Part shown: positions 42,236 through 55,205 of the stretch, in pieces
Layout of the letters: each line of letters starts with the position of its first letter
Position numbering within the stretch: the stretch's first letter is position 1
Assembly (NCBI GenBank): GCA_017311185.1
Contig: JAESUZ010000969.1
Coordinates: 186,001 to 250,000 of the forward strand
Length of the DNA: 64,000 nucleotides
Direction of reading: 5' to 3'
Source of the DNA: Proteles cristata cristata
Lineage: Eukaryota; Chordata; Mammalia; Carnivora; Hyaenidae
Notes under the pieces: generated by a model
Database searches by the model: none
Seen by the model: the letters and a program-made list of their open reading frames with translations, nothing else
What the model was told of the DNA's origin: nothing
Translations under genes and position numbers: made by a program

Positions 42236-43079
42236 AAGGAGCTATACTTTTTAATAAGTTTTGTTGGTGCTTAGAAGCTGTTTTGGGCATTTTTGGAGGA
42301 TTATTCTATGAAAACTTTTCTCTCTAAACAAGAAACAGCAAGTAATCCAGTGTTGAATTTTTTGAGGTAAACACATGATGGCCTTTTTTGGCCAATACAT
42401 AATAGCAGGAATCAGATTTACCCTCCCTTATGAAACAGCCACAAGAAGAACAAAATGTATGAAATGACAGTTGGCAAGAGAGCAGATATCAAATGCTGAA
42501 GGAAAGTGATTCCTAAGAGTGTAGAAACAAATGAAGTGAGCCTGCTGATTGCTCTGACTAACTACCTTGAGAGAATTTTAGACCATAGCACCATCAGGAG
42601 GAACCTGGAAGAGTCCCAGAGACTGCTTGAGTTGAGGAGGCAGAGCTGAGACTCCAGGGAGACTAAGGCAGCTGGAGTACAGAGACAGATTGCCAAAGAG
42701 AGAGCAGCACCAGGGAAAACCACGCTGCCAAGAAATATCAAAAGAAGTCCTTTAGTCAGGAGTAAGCAATATCAGATGAAAATATGGATCTACATATGGG
42801 AGAAAGAGCCCTACATGGATATATACATAGAATCTTTGTCTTATTATTTAATTGTCTTCAAAGAGCAATCTAATATTTAAACTAAAATAATGAGTATGTG
42901 GTGAATAACACAGAGAAAAGTATAATGTATGATGGTAATTTAAAGCTTAGGAATGGAGAAATGGATATATCCTATCTTAGTGTTCTTAGAACATACATTG
43001 TTAGAACATACAGTGTTAGAAAAATACTGAAATAGTGGTAGAATATAATGAAAATAGACCACAGTAAATTAAAGATGTA

Positions 43080-43690
43080 TACTAGGATTTGTACTTCTGG
43101 TAAGATGAATTCGATGTACTTTTGCCTATTTCCTCTGGTAAGGACAGCTGAAAACCTTGGACATTATGTATAAAAGAAACATAAGATTTGAAATTTGGGG
43201 AGAAGGTGGAAGACAGGTTTGGCAACTTGTAATCCAAGAAAAGACACAGATATGAGTCCCCTAGGTTTTCTTTTTGTCTCCTACATCCAAGATTTGGCGG
43301 TAAAGAAACTACAACTCAGAAACACTAACAGATGCAGACCAAAAAAGCTTAAACAAAATCCTGTCTCTCTCTCCAAAGGACCAGGAAATGGACTTACTAG
43401 CTGGATCAGAAATATTTTATACAACAACCATTCTACTCTAGGCAAATACCACAGAAATAAACCATGGCCCAATTTCACCCATACTTGGAAAGGAATGAGG
43501 AGTGTGGGCTTCTATACTCACCAGGCTAATACAGGGTACCCCAACCTCCCTGGAATGTGTCAGAGAAGGTGGGGTATGAAGCTGGGCATTTCATCTCCAC
43601 TTGTGGTAAAGAGAACAGGCAGGACTACACTGAAACCCCTAGTCTGAAACTGTGGCCTGAGGCAACTTAGCCTCCCTGAGTATCTGCTCC
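43080..43690 (+). repeat. Possible old LINE-1 5' region (uncertain)
   Basis: Carries a 150-codon ORF at 43195-43647 that I do not recognise as a protein. The wording (taaaccatggcccaatttca, cttctatactcaccaggcta) resembles old mammalian L1 5' ends, and L1 ORF2 text follows from 43940. It could instead be unique intron. Confidence 0.3.
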
Positions 43691-43804
43691 TCTGTAAAAT
43701 GAATAATTACATCTACTTTGCATGATGGTTTAAAAGATTACGGCACATATGTGAACAAAAAGTACCAAAAAAGGAAGAAGAAATGAAGGAAAGGAAAAGA
43801 AAGA

Positions 43805-43862
43805 AAGGATGGAAGGAAGGAAGGAAGGAAGGAAGGAAGGAAGGAAGGAAGGAAGGAAAGAA
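43805..43862 (+). repeat. (GGAA)n microsatellite
   Basis: A run of about twelve ggaa units bounded by gaaa variants; antisense Pro/Ser/Phe-rich ORFs over it are artefacts. Confidence 0.95.
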
Positions 43863-43939
43863 GAAACCAATGTGTCTCTCAGGAATATAGAAGCAAAAAT
43901 CTGTAGCCAAGTAGAGCAAATAGTACTCAACAATCAACA

Positions 43940-44110
43940 ATATATAAATTAGTTACACAGCATAACAAAACAGGGTTTATTCCAGGGATACAAGGCTGAT
44001 TCAATATAGAAAATCAAACAGTGTAAAATATCATATTAATAGACTAAAAAAGAAAAATCGCATGATCATATTAATGAATATAGAAAAAAGCATTTGAAAA
44101 ATTATTAAGA
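43940..44110 (+). mobile_element. LINE-1 ORF2 fragment
   Basis: Text acagcataacaaaacagggt, ttattccagggatacaaggc, cgcatgatcatattaatgaa corresponds to L1 ORF2 around the reverse-transcriptase region. Confidence 0.8.
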
Positions 44111-44289
44111 GAAATTATTTGGGACCTAGAGCTAGACAGAGAGAATTTAGAGTTGTCACAAAAAGTACAATCTATAAAAGGGAAAATTGATAAATTGAGT
44201 TTAAGGTTAAAAACAATTACTCTGATAGGGATCTTATTGAGAGTACCAAAGTGGAAGCTACAAATTGAAAGAAACTATATTTATTTTTA

Positions 44290-45026
44290 TTTTTATTTAT
44301 TTTATTTTTTAAGTAGTTTATTGTCAAGTTCCATATAAAACCCAGTGCTCATCCCCACAAGTGCCCTCCTCCATGCCCATCTCCCCCCTCCCCCCTGCAC
44401 ACCCATCAGTCCTCAGTTTGTTCTCAGCATTCAAGAGTCTCTCATGGTTTGCCTCTCTCTCTCCCCAACTAGTTCCCCCTTCTTCTCCCCCTTGGTCCTC
44501 CATTAAGTTCCTCCTAATCCTCCTATATGTGCAAATATATGATATTTGTCCTTCTCTGCCTGACTTATTTTGCTCAGCATCACACCCTCAAGGTCCATCC
44601 ATGTTGCTACACATGGCCAGATTTCATTGTTTCTCATTGCCATGTAGTATTCCATCATATAGATAAACCACATCTTGATCCATTCATCAGCTGATGGACA
44701 CTTAGGCTCTTTCCATGTTTTGGCTATTGTTGAGAGTGCCGCTATGAACATTGGGGTACATGTGCCCCTATGCATCAGCACTCCTGTATCCCTTGGGTAA
44801 ATTCCCAGCAGTGCTATTGCTAGGTCATAGGGGAGTTCCACTGTTGATTTTTTGAGGAACCTCCACACTGTTTTCCAGAGGGGCTGCACCAGTTTACATT
44901 CCCACCAACAGTGTAGGAGGGTGCCTGTTTCTCCACATCCTCGCCAGCATCTAGAGTCCTCTGATTTGCTCATTTTTGCCACTCTGACTGGTGTGAGGTG
45001 GTATCTCAGTGTGGTTTTGATTTGTT
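44290..45026 (-). mobile_element. LINE-1 3' end, antisense, 5'-truncated
   Basis: Reverse L1 of about 735 bp. On the minus strand an uninterrupted 159-codon stretch (44503-44982) reads the C-terminal part of ORF2, with the Cys/His-rich [20 protein letters not shown] motif and the later [16 protein letters not shown] segment. Carnivore-type 3' UTR follows toward 44290 (cagtgctcatccccacaagt on the + strand). Truncated and not active. Confidence 0.93.
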
Positions 45027-45709
45027 TTAAATCATATGGAGAGAGAAAGAGAGAGACAAGCTAGATGATTGATAGATAGATATAGACTACTTGATAGAAT
45101 ATATAAAGAACCCTCAACTTTCAACAATGAAAGTGTATAATTAAAATGGACAAAGACAAGATACTTTTTACTGAGGAGGATATATAGATAGCAAAACCAA
45201 GTACACTAAAAGATGTCAATATTATTATCCATTTTATGGAAATTAAAATTAAACCCACAATGAGATATCAATATACACCTATCAGAATGGGTAGAACTGT
45301 TTTAGTGACAAAACCAAATGCTAGAGAAGATAACAGAGAAATTGGATCATTTCTAGACTCCTGATGAGAATGTAAAATGTTCAAGAAAACAGTTCAGCAG
45401 TTTCTCAAACACAACCTACCTAGAATTTCATAGCTAGGGAGGAGAAATCAATGCCTAGCTTCAAAATTTCAAAGGACAGTCTGACTTTCTTGTTAGGGGC
45501 TAGCACAGCTGGTGACTTAAAGTTGAAGCCAATGCTCATTGACCATTCTGAAAATCCAACGACCCATAAGAATTATGAAAAATCTACTGTGTCTGTGCTC
45601 TCTAAATGGAACAACAAAGCTGGATGACAGCACATAGTGTTTTTAACAAATAGTGCTGGAAATATTGGATATCTATATGCAAAAAAAAAATAGAACTTTA
45701 TACAGTATC

Positions 45710-46155
45710 TGCGATGGTGAATTTTATGTATCAAATTGACTAGGTCATGGGGTTAATCATTATTTCTGTGTGTGTCTATGAGGGTGGTTTTTGGATGAGA
45801 TTAGCATTTGAAGTTGTAGACTGAATGAATCTACTGCAAAATAGATAGGCATCATCCAATTCACTGTAGGGCTGGATAGAGCATAAAGGTAGAAGGAAGA
45901 AATCACTCTCTAAGTATGACTTCTGAGCTAGGACACTGGTGTTCTCCCACCCTCAGGTGGCACTTACATCATTTGTCCTAGTTCACAGGCCTTTGGATTG
46001 AGACTGAAATTATACTATAGGCTTTCCTGGCCTTTCTACTTACAGGGAGCAAATGTTGTGACTTTTCAATCTCTAGAACCGTGTAAGCCAATTCCTTATG
46101 ACAAATCATACATATCCTATTTATTTTGTTTCTCTGGAGAGCCTTGACTAATACA
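45710..46155 (+). mobile_element. Solitary MLT2-type (ERV-L) LTR relic
   Basis: About 446 bp, recognised from gatggtgaattttatgtatc at the start, gtgtctatgagggtggtttt, aggcatcatccaattcactg, tcacaggcctttggattgag, and the end tctctggagagccttgacta followed by ataca. No internal retroviral genes are attached. It interrupts an older LINE-1. Confidence 0.85.
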
Positions 46156-46535
46156 GCACCATTACATACAAACTAACTCAAAATGGATCATACACCTGAA
46201 TGTAAAATCAATACCATACAACTTCTAAAAGAAAACATCATAGAAAACCTTTGCTACCTTCAATTAGACAATGATTTCTTCCACATGATGCTCAAAGCAC
46301 AATTCATAGAAGAACAAAGTGATAAATTTGTAAAAGACAGTGCTAAAAGAATGAAAAAGACATGAATATGTAAAGAACTCAATACTAAGTAGTATGAAAG
46401 CAATCAATCCAATACAAAGTGAGCTGAAGATTCAGTAGCACTTAACCAAATAGGATATATTGGACAGCAAATAAGCACATTAAAAGATGCTCAGTATCTT
46501 TAATCTATTTGAAAAGCAAATCAGAGCTTCAATGA

Positions 46536-46751
46536 GGGGTGCCTGGGTGGCTTAGACTGTTAAGTGACTGACTCTTGACTTCGGCTCAAGTCATAGCCTC
46601 ATCGTTGGTGAGTTCAAGCATGGAGCTCTGCACTCTGACAGGGTGGAGCCTACTTGGGATTTTCTGTCTCCCTCTCTCTCTGTCCCTCCCCTGCTCACTC
46701 TCTATCTGTCTCAAAATACATAAATAAACACTAGAAAATTTTTTAAAAAGC
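46536..46751 (+). mobile_element. CAN-SINE, generic older type, inside LINE-1
   Basis: Sense SINE with ggggtgcctgggtggcttag, gactcttgacttcggctcaa and a cataaataaacactag tail. Confidence 0.9.
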
Positions 46752-47465
46752 TATAATGAAATATCACTACAAACCTTTTAGGAAGACTAAAATTAAACAG
46801 ACTGCCCATACCAAATATTGACAAAGATGTGGGGGAACTTTAATTTTTGACTTGAGTTCCCTGCTATTGAGAATGTAAGATAGTACTACTTTGCGAAGCA
46901 ATTTGACTATTTTTTTAAAGTTAATCTCATATCTACCGAATTATCCAGCCATTTTACTCCTAGGGATTTATGGAAGGGAAATGAATATATATGTCTATAT
47001 AAAGATTTGTGCATGATTTTTATAGGAGCTTAATTTTAGTAGCACAAAATTGGAAACAGTCTAAATATGTAGCAATAGGTGAATGGTTTAACAAATATTG
47101 TATATATATATACAAAAGAATATATTCAATAATAAAAATAAATGAATATTGATACAGCAACATGGATGGATTTCAAAATAATTATGCAGAAAGTATATAA
47201 GAGAGACTATATATTATATGTTTATATTTATGTAAAATTCTAAGTGCAAAGTAATGGATATTAAACCAGTGGTAATCTGAAAGGGATAGGGCAGGAGGAA
47301 GGGATTACATAAATCATGAGAACTCTTTGGGAATTAATGGACACATTCATTGCTCAAATTGTGTATATGGTTCACCATTACATGCACATGTCAAAAATCT
47401 AATTGTATACTTTATGTATGAGAAAGTGTATTGTATATAATATATAGTTCAATAAAATTGCTAAA

Positions 47466-47510
47466 TACACACAGACACACAGACACAAACACACACACAC
47501 ACACACACAT
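47466..47510 (+). repeat. (CA)n microsatellite
   Basis: Runs of acacagacac turning into an uninterrupted CA stretch, at the 3' end of the old LINE-1. Confidence 0.9.
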
Positions 47511-47709
47511 AGTTTCTCTCTCAATATTCGAAGAAAATATTCAATTAAGCAGTTAATAAGTAAAAAGACTTGATAGTAGGTCTGATTCTGTCTTGAGAAA
47601 AAAAACTTCCATAGTTTTAACATAGCAGCCTCCTTAAAGCTGTAGGATATAAGAGAAAAAATACATGAATTGGGCTATTTTCTTTCAGTGTTTTAAAACT
47701 AGTCAGCAT

Positions 47710-47909
47710 GGGGTGCCTGGGTGGCTCAGTCGGTTAAGTGTACGACTTCAGCTCACGTCAGGGTCTCACAGTTAGTGAGTTTGACCCCTGTGTCAGGCTC
47801 TGTGCTGACAGCTCAGAGCCTGGAGCCTGCTTCGAATTCTGTGTCTCCCTCTCTCCCTGCCTCTCCCTTACTCATGCTCTGTCTCTCTCTCAAAATTAAA
47901 TAAACATAG

Positions 47910-47961
<52 letters not shown>

Positions 47962-48043
47962 GGAAGGCAGGCAGGAAGGCAGGAAGGCAGGAAGGCAGGA
48001 AGGAAGGAAGGAAGGAAGGAAGGAAGGAAGGAAGGAAGGAAGG
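47710..48043 (+). mobile_element. CAN-SINE with a long purine microsatellite tail
   Basis: Sense SINE body 47710-47908, then about 135 bp of GAAA, GA, GGAA/GGCA and GGAA repeats (47909-48043). The duplication AAACTAGTCAGCAT (47696-47709) recurs as AAACTAATCAGCAT (48044-48057), so the whole purine tract lies within the insertion. Confidence 0.93.
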
Positions 48044-49112
48044 AAACTAATCAGCATCATGGATGCTGGCAATTAACTTTCTCAAGCATATGTTAGAGAA
48101 GGGTAACTTTCACAGATGTTTCTTGCTTATATTATACTCACCTATTCAAGGCTATCCCCACCCACTTCAGATGCTCTTGTCATGACAATTTACATCCCAT
48201 AATACTTAAACTTGGCAACTACTGGGAAGATAATGTTTTTGATTTTTTTAATCTTCTCGGAAATTCTTAATATTTATGAAAATATAGAGTTTTGTTTCAG
48301 ATACCTCAAATCAACTTTTCAGACACTCAGAATAACATTTGAAGTCTCTATAGACCCTTCTTATTCAACACCTAGTATCCCTTAACTAAAATTATGTTAC
48401 TCTGTATAGGTAATAATATACTGAATAAATGTTACTGAGTATAAAGGGAAAGAGAGATGGTAAACTTAAGTAGCAATTTTAAAACAGTCCCAAAATTCTT
48501 TGGCATCTTTCTCACCAATATTCACAGATAAAACTAAAGATGATTGTTATTACTTTATTTTCTATACCTCCTCATGAATGACCACTACGGTTTGTTTCAT
48601 ATATTTGCAAAACATTTTCCTCACATGTGCCACTTTGGCTAAAGATAAAGGCAAGCAGAGGCCTATAAAAAACTTATATTTTATTTCCAGCTCTTTCTTC
48701 CCTCTTACCTTAAAGGTATTCTTTCTCTTTTAAAATTTTTAATACAAAGATTATTTGTTCTGTTTCTTCATGAAGCTCTCATATGGAATTGAAGAAATTT
48801 TTGGTGTCTTAGTGGAGCAAACAGTTGGATTGAGAAAGGTGGTTTGTTTCTTAATTAGAAGATTAATTTCTTTCACCCTTCCTCCCTAGAATTTTGATGT
48901 AGACAATTGACATTTGGTCATTCTTATGAAAAATGTAGTGGCTCTGTACATACACAGTGATGGAGGCTTTGCAGTATGAAAGAAGGTGACAGTAAGGTGG
49001 GTCATGGTGACTGGGTAGACAAACAAAGTTATCTGCCACAGATCTCTTTCAATCACACTTCTTCAGAAACAGCACTACTTAGGAAGAGTCATATTAAAAT
49101 GGTATGTTTTGA

Positions 49113-49292
<180 letters not shown>

Positions 49293-49542
49293 TAAGGCAT
49301 CTTAAAATGTCTCCTTTACCTAAGCTTTGAGGTACTGACTGGTTCAGATCTTACAATGATAAGAAAATCGTAAAATTGCAGAACATGTGTGCTCGCCAAG
49401 ATTTTTCTGGGGAATTCTTGTTGCATAAAGGTGACAACATACAGAATTGTTTTACGGGGAAAGGCTTTTATCTGAAAGAAGTCCAAATATATATTGACCA
49501 TTATACACATTTTTAAAAAGTATACCAAAATAGATCATTCTT

Positions 49543-49754
49543 TTGTTTTGTTTTGTTTTATTTATTTCCAGGAGAGAGAGAGACAGCGTGAGCAGGGGAG
49601 GGTCAGAGAGAGAGGGAGTCACAGACTGAAACAGGCTCCAGGCTCTGAGCTGGCAGTCAGCACAGAGCCCGACGCGGGCTCGAACCCATGAACCGCGAGA
49701 TCATGACCTAAGCGAAAGTCGGACGCTTAACCGACTAAGCCACCCAGGCGCCCC
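49543..49754 (-). mobile_element. Young CAN-SINE, antisense
   Basis: Reverse copy of the young subfamily (agtcggacgcttaaccgact, aagccacccaggcgccc). The exact 17-bp duplication CAAAATAGATCATTCTT is at 49526-49542 and 49755-49771. Confidence 0.96.
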
Positions 49755-51609
49755 CAAAATAGATCATTCTTAATAAATTATGGCAGTTTATATAAACTTA
49801 AGCAAAATTGAAAAATATATTCTTATTTTCCTTCTGAAGGAGATAATTACAACTAATCTTTTCTCACAGGTGTTCCAATAATCTTTTTTATTCACATGCT
49901 TTCCTATTAGTTTTCATCTGGAATTACTATATACCTTTTGATTTTTTTCCCCCATTCAAGTTATGTGTCTATTTGATTGTGTACTAGAAATAATGCATGT
50001 GTCTGCATCTCTGACAACCGCTTAACCCTGTAGAAAAATTGACTTTGTAGTTTCTAGTTGAAGAGGTTTTTGGAAGTGTTCTCCCACTTTTTAAAGATAA
50101 TCTAAACAGTATTTTAAATCAAGTATTTTAAATTCCTTCTGGTGCTATAATAATCACATTGGCAACAATAAAACCTGGCATATATCTTGTTGCATGGCAT
50201 TTCAAATACTCATAAAATCAGTTTATCATAACGTATCATTTCATGCATCACAGTTGTCCTTCATTAGTGTGATAATACACTTTTTCGTACTATTGCTAAT
50301 TTAAATTTTCTTACAGTGCTCACCGAAAGGATTTTCAACAGTTCTGTAAAAAGTGCAGTTTGAAGTTCTTTATTTCATTTCTTTTTCTTCATGAATTGTC
50401 CCATTTTATTTTATTTTTTTACAGTTTCGAATTTTTATTGTTTTAAAATTCCACATGTTGTTTACAATGCAATATTATGGTATTTAAATGACCTCTAAAT
50501 GGTTAATGTGCAGTACATTTGCTTTCTCTGAAATCAAACTATGAATTATGATTTCATCAGTGCAGTTATAGAATTGTCCCTTTTTTAAACAACTGTTGTC
50601 ATTATCCGAGATAACATTGTACTTTTGCATTTTATATCAGAAAGATAGAAATCTATGGATCATAATAATATTGTTATGTCTCTTCTTTGAAAGATAAGCA
50701 AAACCAATTCCCTTCATGAACTTTAAGGGAAAAAAAATGAAATGAGAAGTTTAAGTATGAAACAATTTAAAATAAGAATTTAATTGTTTTCCATGAAAAT
50801 TTCAACTTATAATTTTGTAAGGTACAATCAACTTATAAATTTGATTATGGATAACAAATTATGTGTTTCTTTTCTCAATAAATTGGACTCATGCTTATTA
50901 TTCTCATTATTATAACAGAGTGATAAGATCTGAACGTAAAATACTTTAGATCAAAATATGCTTGTTTGTTGTTTAGCAATTAATGCCATTCAAATGTAAC
51001 TAATAGACTTTAATTCCATTTAGTAGTTACATTATAAGCTTATTGAATATATATATATACGTAGACATTAAGAGAAAATGGGGCTGTAGAAATCCTGTCT
51101 TCTAACAGCAACATCTTATAAACAGTGAAAACTGGTAAAGTGTTGGCCAGTGTCAGAACACTGGAGAATCAAGCCAACACTAGAATTCAGACTGTCTGAT
51201 TTCCACCCTGTATCTTTCCATATGCTATTGTTTTTCTTTAATATTTCATTTTAAACTTATCATAAATATGAAATTGATACATATGCAGATATATATACCA
51301 TCCTCTCTCTCGTGTCTGCAAAATAATGAAAGCTACGGAAATATAGCCTGTTTTCTAAATAAGCAACGTTTGTTACCAGACTGTTTTTGAAAGTTTAGTA
51401 TTTTCCAAGTCATTAAATCAAATGTATTAAAAAAATATAAAGTTTTTCATGTACTTGCAATAGTAATAGGGCTCTAGGAAATCATATACAAGAGTTTGCT
51501 TGAAAGATAATAGGTGAAAATACCTTGTAAAAGTCTGATGTAATGCTAGCCTATGCAATGATAGATTTTCCCACCTCCAATCTTGTGGCACTGACTAAAG
51601 TCTTTCAAC

Positions 51610-51780
51610 ACTGTCTGACAGTTAAAACAGCCTTTGAGGAAGAATTAATTCAAATCCTAACTTCATCACTTCCTAGTTTTAAATCTTGGATAAATAACCT
51701 AATTGTTCTTATCATTTTCTTTTTGTGCCAATTAATTCATGCTGATTAGATGGTTAGGTTGAATAGTTACCTTAAAATTG
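51610..51780 (+). repeat. Possible MIR relic, sense (weak)
   Basis: Contains attcaaatcctaacttcatc, acttcctagttttaaatctt and ggataaataacctaattgtt, which fits the MIR core. Confidence 0.45.
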
Positions 51781-54394
51781 CTGAAAACACATAAAATGTG
51801 ACATTTACCAAAATCAGGGAACCTATTTTTATACAAAAATAGTCTTAACTATCATATTAGAAGAAGAAATCCTCAGAAGAGGACTTTTTGAAGTGGACTA
51901 GAAAACCAGTTAATCCTTAGCTGTTAACATTCAAATCCAGGTCATAGACTACACTGTATTTCAGCAACTCTGAACTAGAGTGCACAAGCATTTAAAATGA
52001 AAGAGAAAGCTCTTTGGAATGCAATCTTAAAATTGTTCTTATCTGGCAACATGGTTAAATGCTTTTGAAATGTTAAGAACAACATGGAAGCATTAGAAAG
52101 GGTGCCAGTCTAAGCTTTTGGTAGGCATTTTTTAAAAATATATTTAACATTCACAACCTCTCACTGAAACACTATTTTTCCCTTTTACAGAGGATATTTA
52201 CAAAATGAAGTCTAGAGATGTTAAGAGATTTAAGTCCTAGAAGGAACACCAGTGAAATTTGGGAAGGACTTGACTACAAAGCATTGATTCTGGCTCACAT
52301 GATTGGCTAAGGCAGCACACACAGCATGGCTGTAAGAAACGTAGAGTAGCAAAAACAAGTGACAAAAAAGCATAGTCTGCAAAACTCACGCTCAGTAGAC
52401 AGTTATTTGCTAGGTCAGATTCAAGTGAAAGGGAAAGTCTTGCAGTCATAATATAATTACTAGGAAACAGGGAAGAAAAAGCAATGATGGAGACAGTGAC
52501 AATGAAGAGAAGAAGAAATAATAAAAATCATAGGTATGATCTGTTCTGAGAGCAGAAAGGAAGAGAGCCCAAAGCCATACAAATAGATGTTTAATCTCAG
52601 AAGAAAAGGCAGCTAGGTTTGTCTCCATGACTTTTAATGACGTATTCACCTTAATCCTCAACTCTGTGTGTGGCCAAGGGGTTTTGAAGAAGTGAAAGAA
52701 AAGCATGACCTGTGTTTTAATACCACAAAAATTACGACCTTCATTCGGTAACGTAACCCTTTAGTAACCAAAAAACCTGTTCTTAAAAACAGAAATTTGC
52801 TGATGATTGCAAGTTTTGCTATAATTTCATGTTCATTATTTATAATTTCACTATAGAAATAATTCTTCTGATTCTCTTTACAATTGAGGTACCATCCCCT
52901 CTTCCCCCATACCAGGTCATTTTGATCTTTATATCCTGAAGATTTCCTCTGTTGAGTGCTTTATATCCCTGATGATGAAACATGCCAAAAAAAATCTGTT
53001 TCTATGTAATTGAGATTTTAAACACAAGAAAATGCATCAAAAGCTTAATTCATAGCAAACCAACATCTCATTTTAAAAGTGGAAAATCCATGTAACTAAA
53101 TATGTGCAGTGATACATAGCTAAACTATCAATTTATGTCATATGTTTTGAAAACCCAAACTTAATTATTTTGCTTTGAAGTAGGTATAGTTTTAATTTAA
53201 CCAACAGAAAATATAGCCCACCGTTTAGACTTCTGTCATTTATTAAGGCTTTACAATAGCCAAATGTGATAATTCACTATGAAAATAAGTGAATACTTTA
53301 GGGAAAAATAAATTTAAATTTATCATGAAATTAATCCTTAAATGCCAGATCTGCAATGCTTTGAGTATGGAATGATAGCTTATGATACACAGACACAAAA
53401 TAACAGAAGCTATAAATATTTAGTCATGTTTTGTTAATGACTTATAACTGGCATTCTAAATTGACTATACCCAGTGTCTCATCCTCTCACACATTAGTGG
53501 GAATGGGGTACTTAAACATGTTGTACATGAGTGATAACCAATTATTGAAATTAAAATTTTACAGTAGGTATTGATTGGAAAACTTACATATTGATAACAT
53601 TTAGTATTGAAATAGCCACAAAATGTTAGGTTTGGGAAGGGATAACCATCATCCTAGATTTTAATTAAAAAGTTTTAGAAAGTTACCAGTAAACTATTTT
53701 TTATTTTATACTTTATAGGATTACTTCAAAAAGATTTTAAGCTGAAAAAGATGTGATATTAGATCAATAATCTAAGAATATAAAATCTGCCATAAAAAGA
53801 TATTTTCTCTAATTCTCTAAGGCAGCTATTTTAAAAGAATAAAAGAAATCAAAGCATTTTTTGAAGTTTCACCAAAAATAAATTGAAGAGTCTTGGGATT
53901 TGAAGGACAGGGATGGGGAATATCATGTAACTTAGCAACAAGAAAAATACAATAGTTCTTTCAGAGTTTAAAAAATAAAGCTCAGCCAAGAGTAACAGTT
54001 TATATAGAGACAAACAGGCACAGCTTTACTTTAAAAAAAGGTAAAAATAATTCTGCTGTGTCATCAGAAGAGTCATACTTTTTTTCCTTCTCTCTCTCTT
54101 TTTTTTTTTTTTTTGAGACTGCTAGAATATCTCTCACAAGAGAGATGTTTCCTGAATGAGTCTATCATTGAACCCAATGGAGGGCAAGGAGAGCCATCTG
54201 GCTGCAGTTTATCTTTTTTCCTAATGGAGAACTTATTCCTTAATGTACAGGGAAATGATTCTGATGCTCCTGGCACATAGAGAAACAAACTCTAGAATTT
54301 ACTCTGCCAATAGGACTTTTAGCAGATGTTACTTCATTTGTTAAGTTGACAGCTTGTTTGCTTATACCACCTCATGCAGCTGATGTTTTCACAG

Positions 54395-54488
54395 TGAGTT
54401 TCGAGAGTTTGAGAATGGCTCCATCTGTGTAGAGTGTGACCCCCAGTGTGAGAAGATGGAAGATGGCATCCTCACGTGCCATGGACCG
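54395..54488 (+). CDS. ERBB4: ERBB4 exon 14 (domain IV)
   Basis: 94-bp exon. The acceptor is ...tgatgttttcacag and the donor gtaagc. One base completes G541, and 31 codons run from E542 to P572, so the exon ends in phase 0. It encodes [20 protein letters not shown] and continues to the CHGP motif, with the sequon NGS at N548 and cysteines C552, C555, C559 and C569. Residue 566 is Ile where I recall Leu in human. The end is fixed by the consensus donor and by the phase-0 start of exon 15. EGFR exon 14 is 91 bp as I recall, so a one-codon difference is expected. Confidence 0.96.
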
Positions 54489-54589
54489 GTAAGCTTGAAG
54501 ACATCTGTGGTTGTGTTGGCTTATTTAGTTTCATGTGTGACTGTTTGTTATGTCATTGGTTTATCGTTTATCCATCCATTCAGCAGGTG

Positions 54590-54720
54590 TTTATAGTATA
54601 CAAAGGGGAATCATGTATGATATTCTACCCTCAAGAGGCTTACAGTTTGGTAGTAGAGATAAAATATTTACAAATTCAATTTCTTAAATATTTACATCCC
54701 AGATAATGTCTTTAAAAAGA
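54590..54720. repeat. L2-like fragment
   Basis: The phrase attctaccctcaagaggctt, acagtttggtagtagagata is typical of old L2 copies. Confidence 0.45.
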
Positions 54721-55205
54721 AAATATGAATATCCCCTTGAAAATTGCACATTGTTGAAAAGAAAAAGAGATATATAAGCAATTAGAATGAACCAAAATAA
54801 TTGATAAAATATAAATATGTGTTAATTTTATAGGAACACAAATGATAGAGAGAAATTTGTCTGTCTTTGGGATGGAAAGTAGGACATCAATAAAGCCCAT
54901 AGGAAAGTGATATTTGAGCTATACTTTGAAGAAGCATCTGGAAAGAGGAAGCATACAAAGATATGCAAATGTAAATATTCATGGTGTGTTTGAGGTAAAC
55001 TATAACACATTCATATCTGTGTTTAATTATTTAACTATTCTGGAATTGTGAAGGACATTGTGAAAGACCGACGGATAAGGCAAACAAACTTAAATCTAAA
55101 ACAGTGTATTAAATGCTTTGGCAGAGAAAAAAACTGAGCTATGAGAATGGAAGAGCGGCTGTAGGATCAGGAAAGTCTTGATGGATACACTGGCATCAGA
55201 TGTTT

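Larger units (their letters stand above)
45085..47460 (+). mobile_element. Old LINE-1, split by an LTR and a SINE
   Basis: Three sense L1 segments lie in order: 45085-45705 (aatgagatatcaatatacac), 46160-46535 (aactaactcaaaatggatca, tacacctgaatg) and 46752-47460 (atatcactacaaacctttta, ggatttatggaagggaaatg). They are separated by the MLT2-like LTR at 45710-46155 and a CAN-SINE at 46536-46751. Frame is heavily broken. Confidence 0.8.

Noticed and set aside
43195..43647. 150-codon ORF in intron 12
   Set aside because: No recognisable domain, no splice or promoter context, and the surroundings look like old LINE-1 material. Treated as repeat or chance ORF.
43713..43940. Phe/Leu/Pro/Ser-rich minus-strand ORFs
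   Set aside because: They translate the GGAA microsatellite.
44503..44982. 159-codon minus-strand ORF
   Set aside because: It is the C-terminal part of LINE-1 ORF2 in a truncated copy, not a host gene.
47466..48043. Regularly spaced short repeats as a possible CRISPR-like array
   Set aside because: They are CA and GGAA/GA microsatellites in a mammalian intron, without unique spacers.
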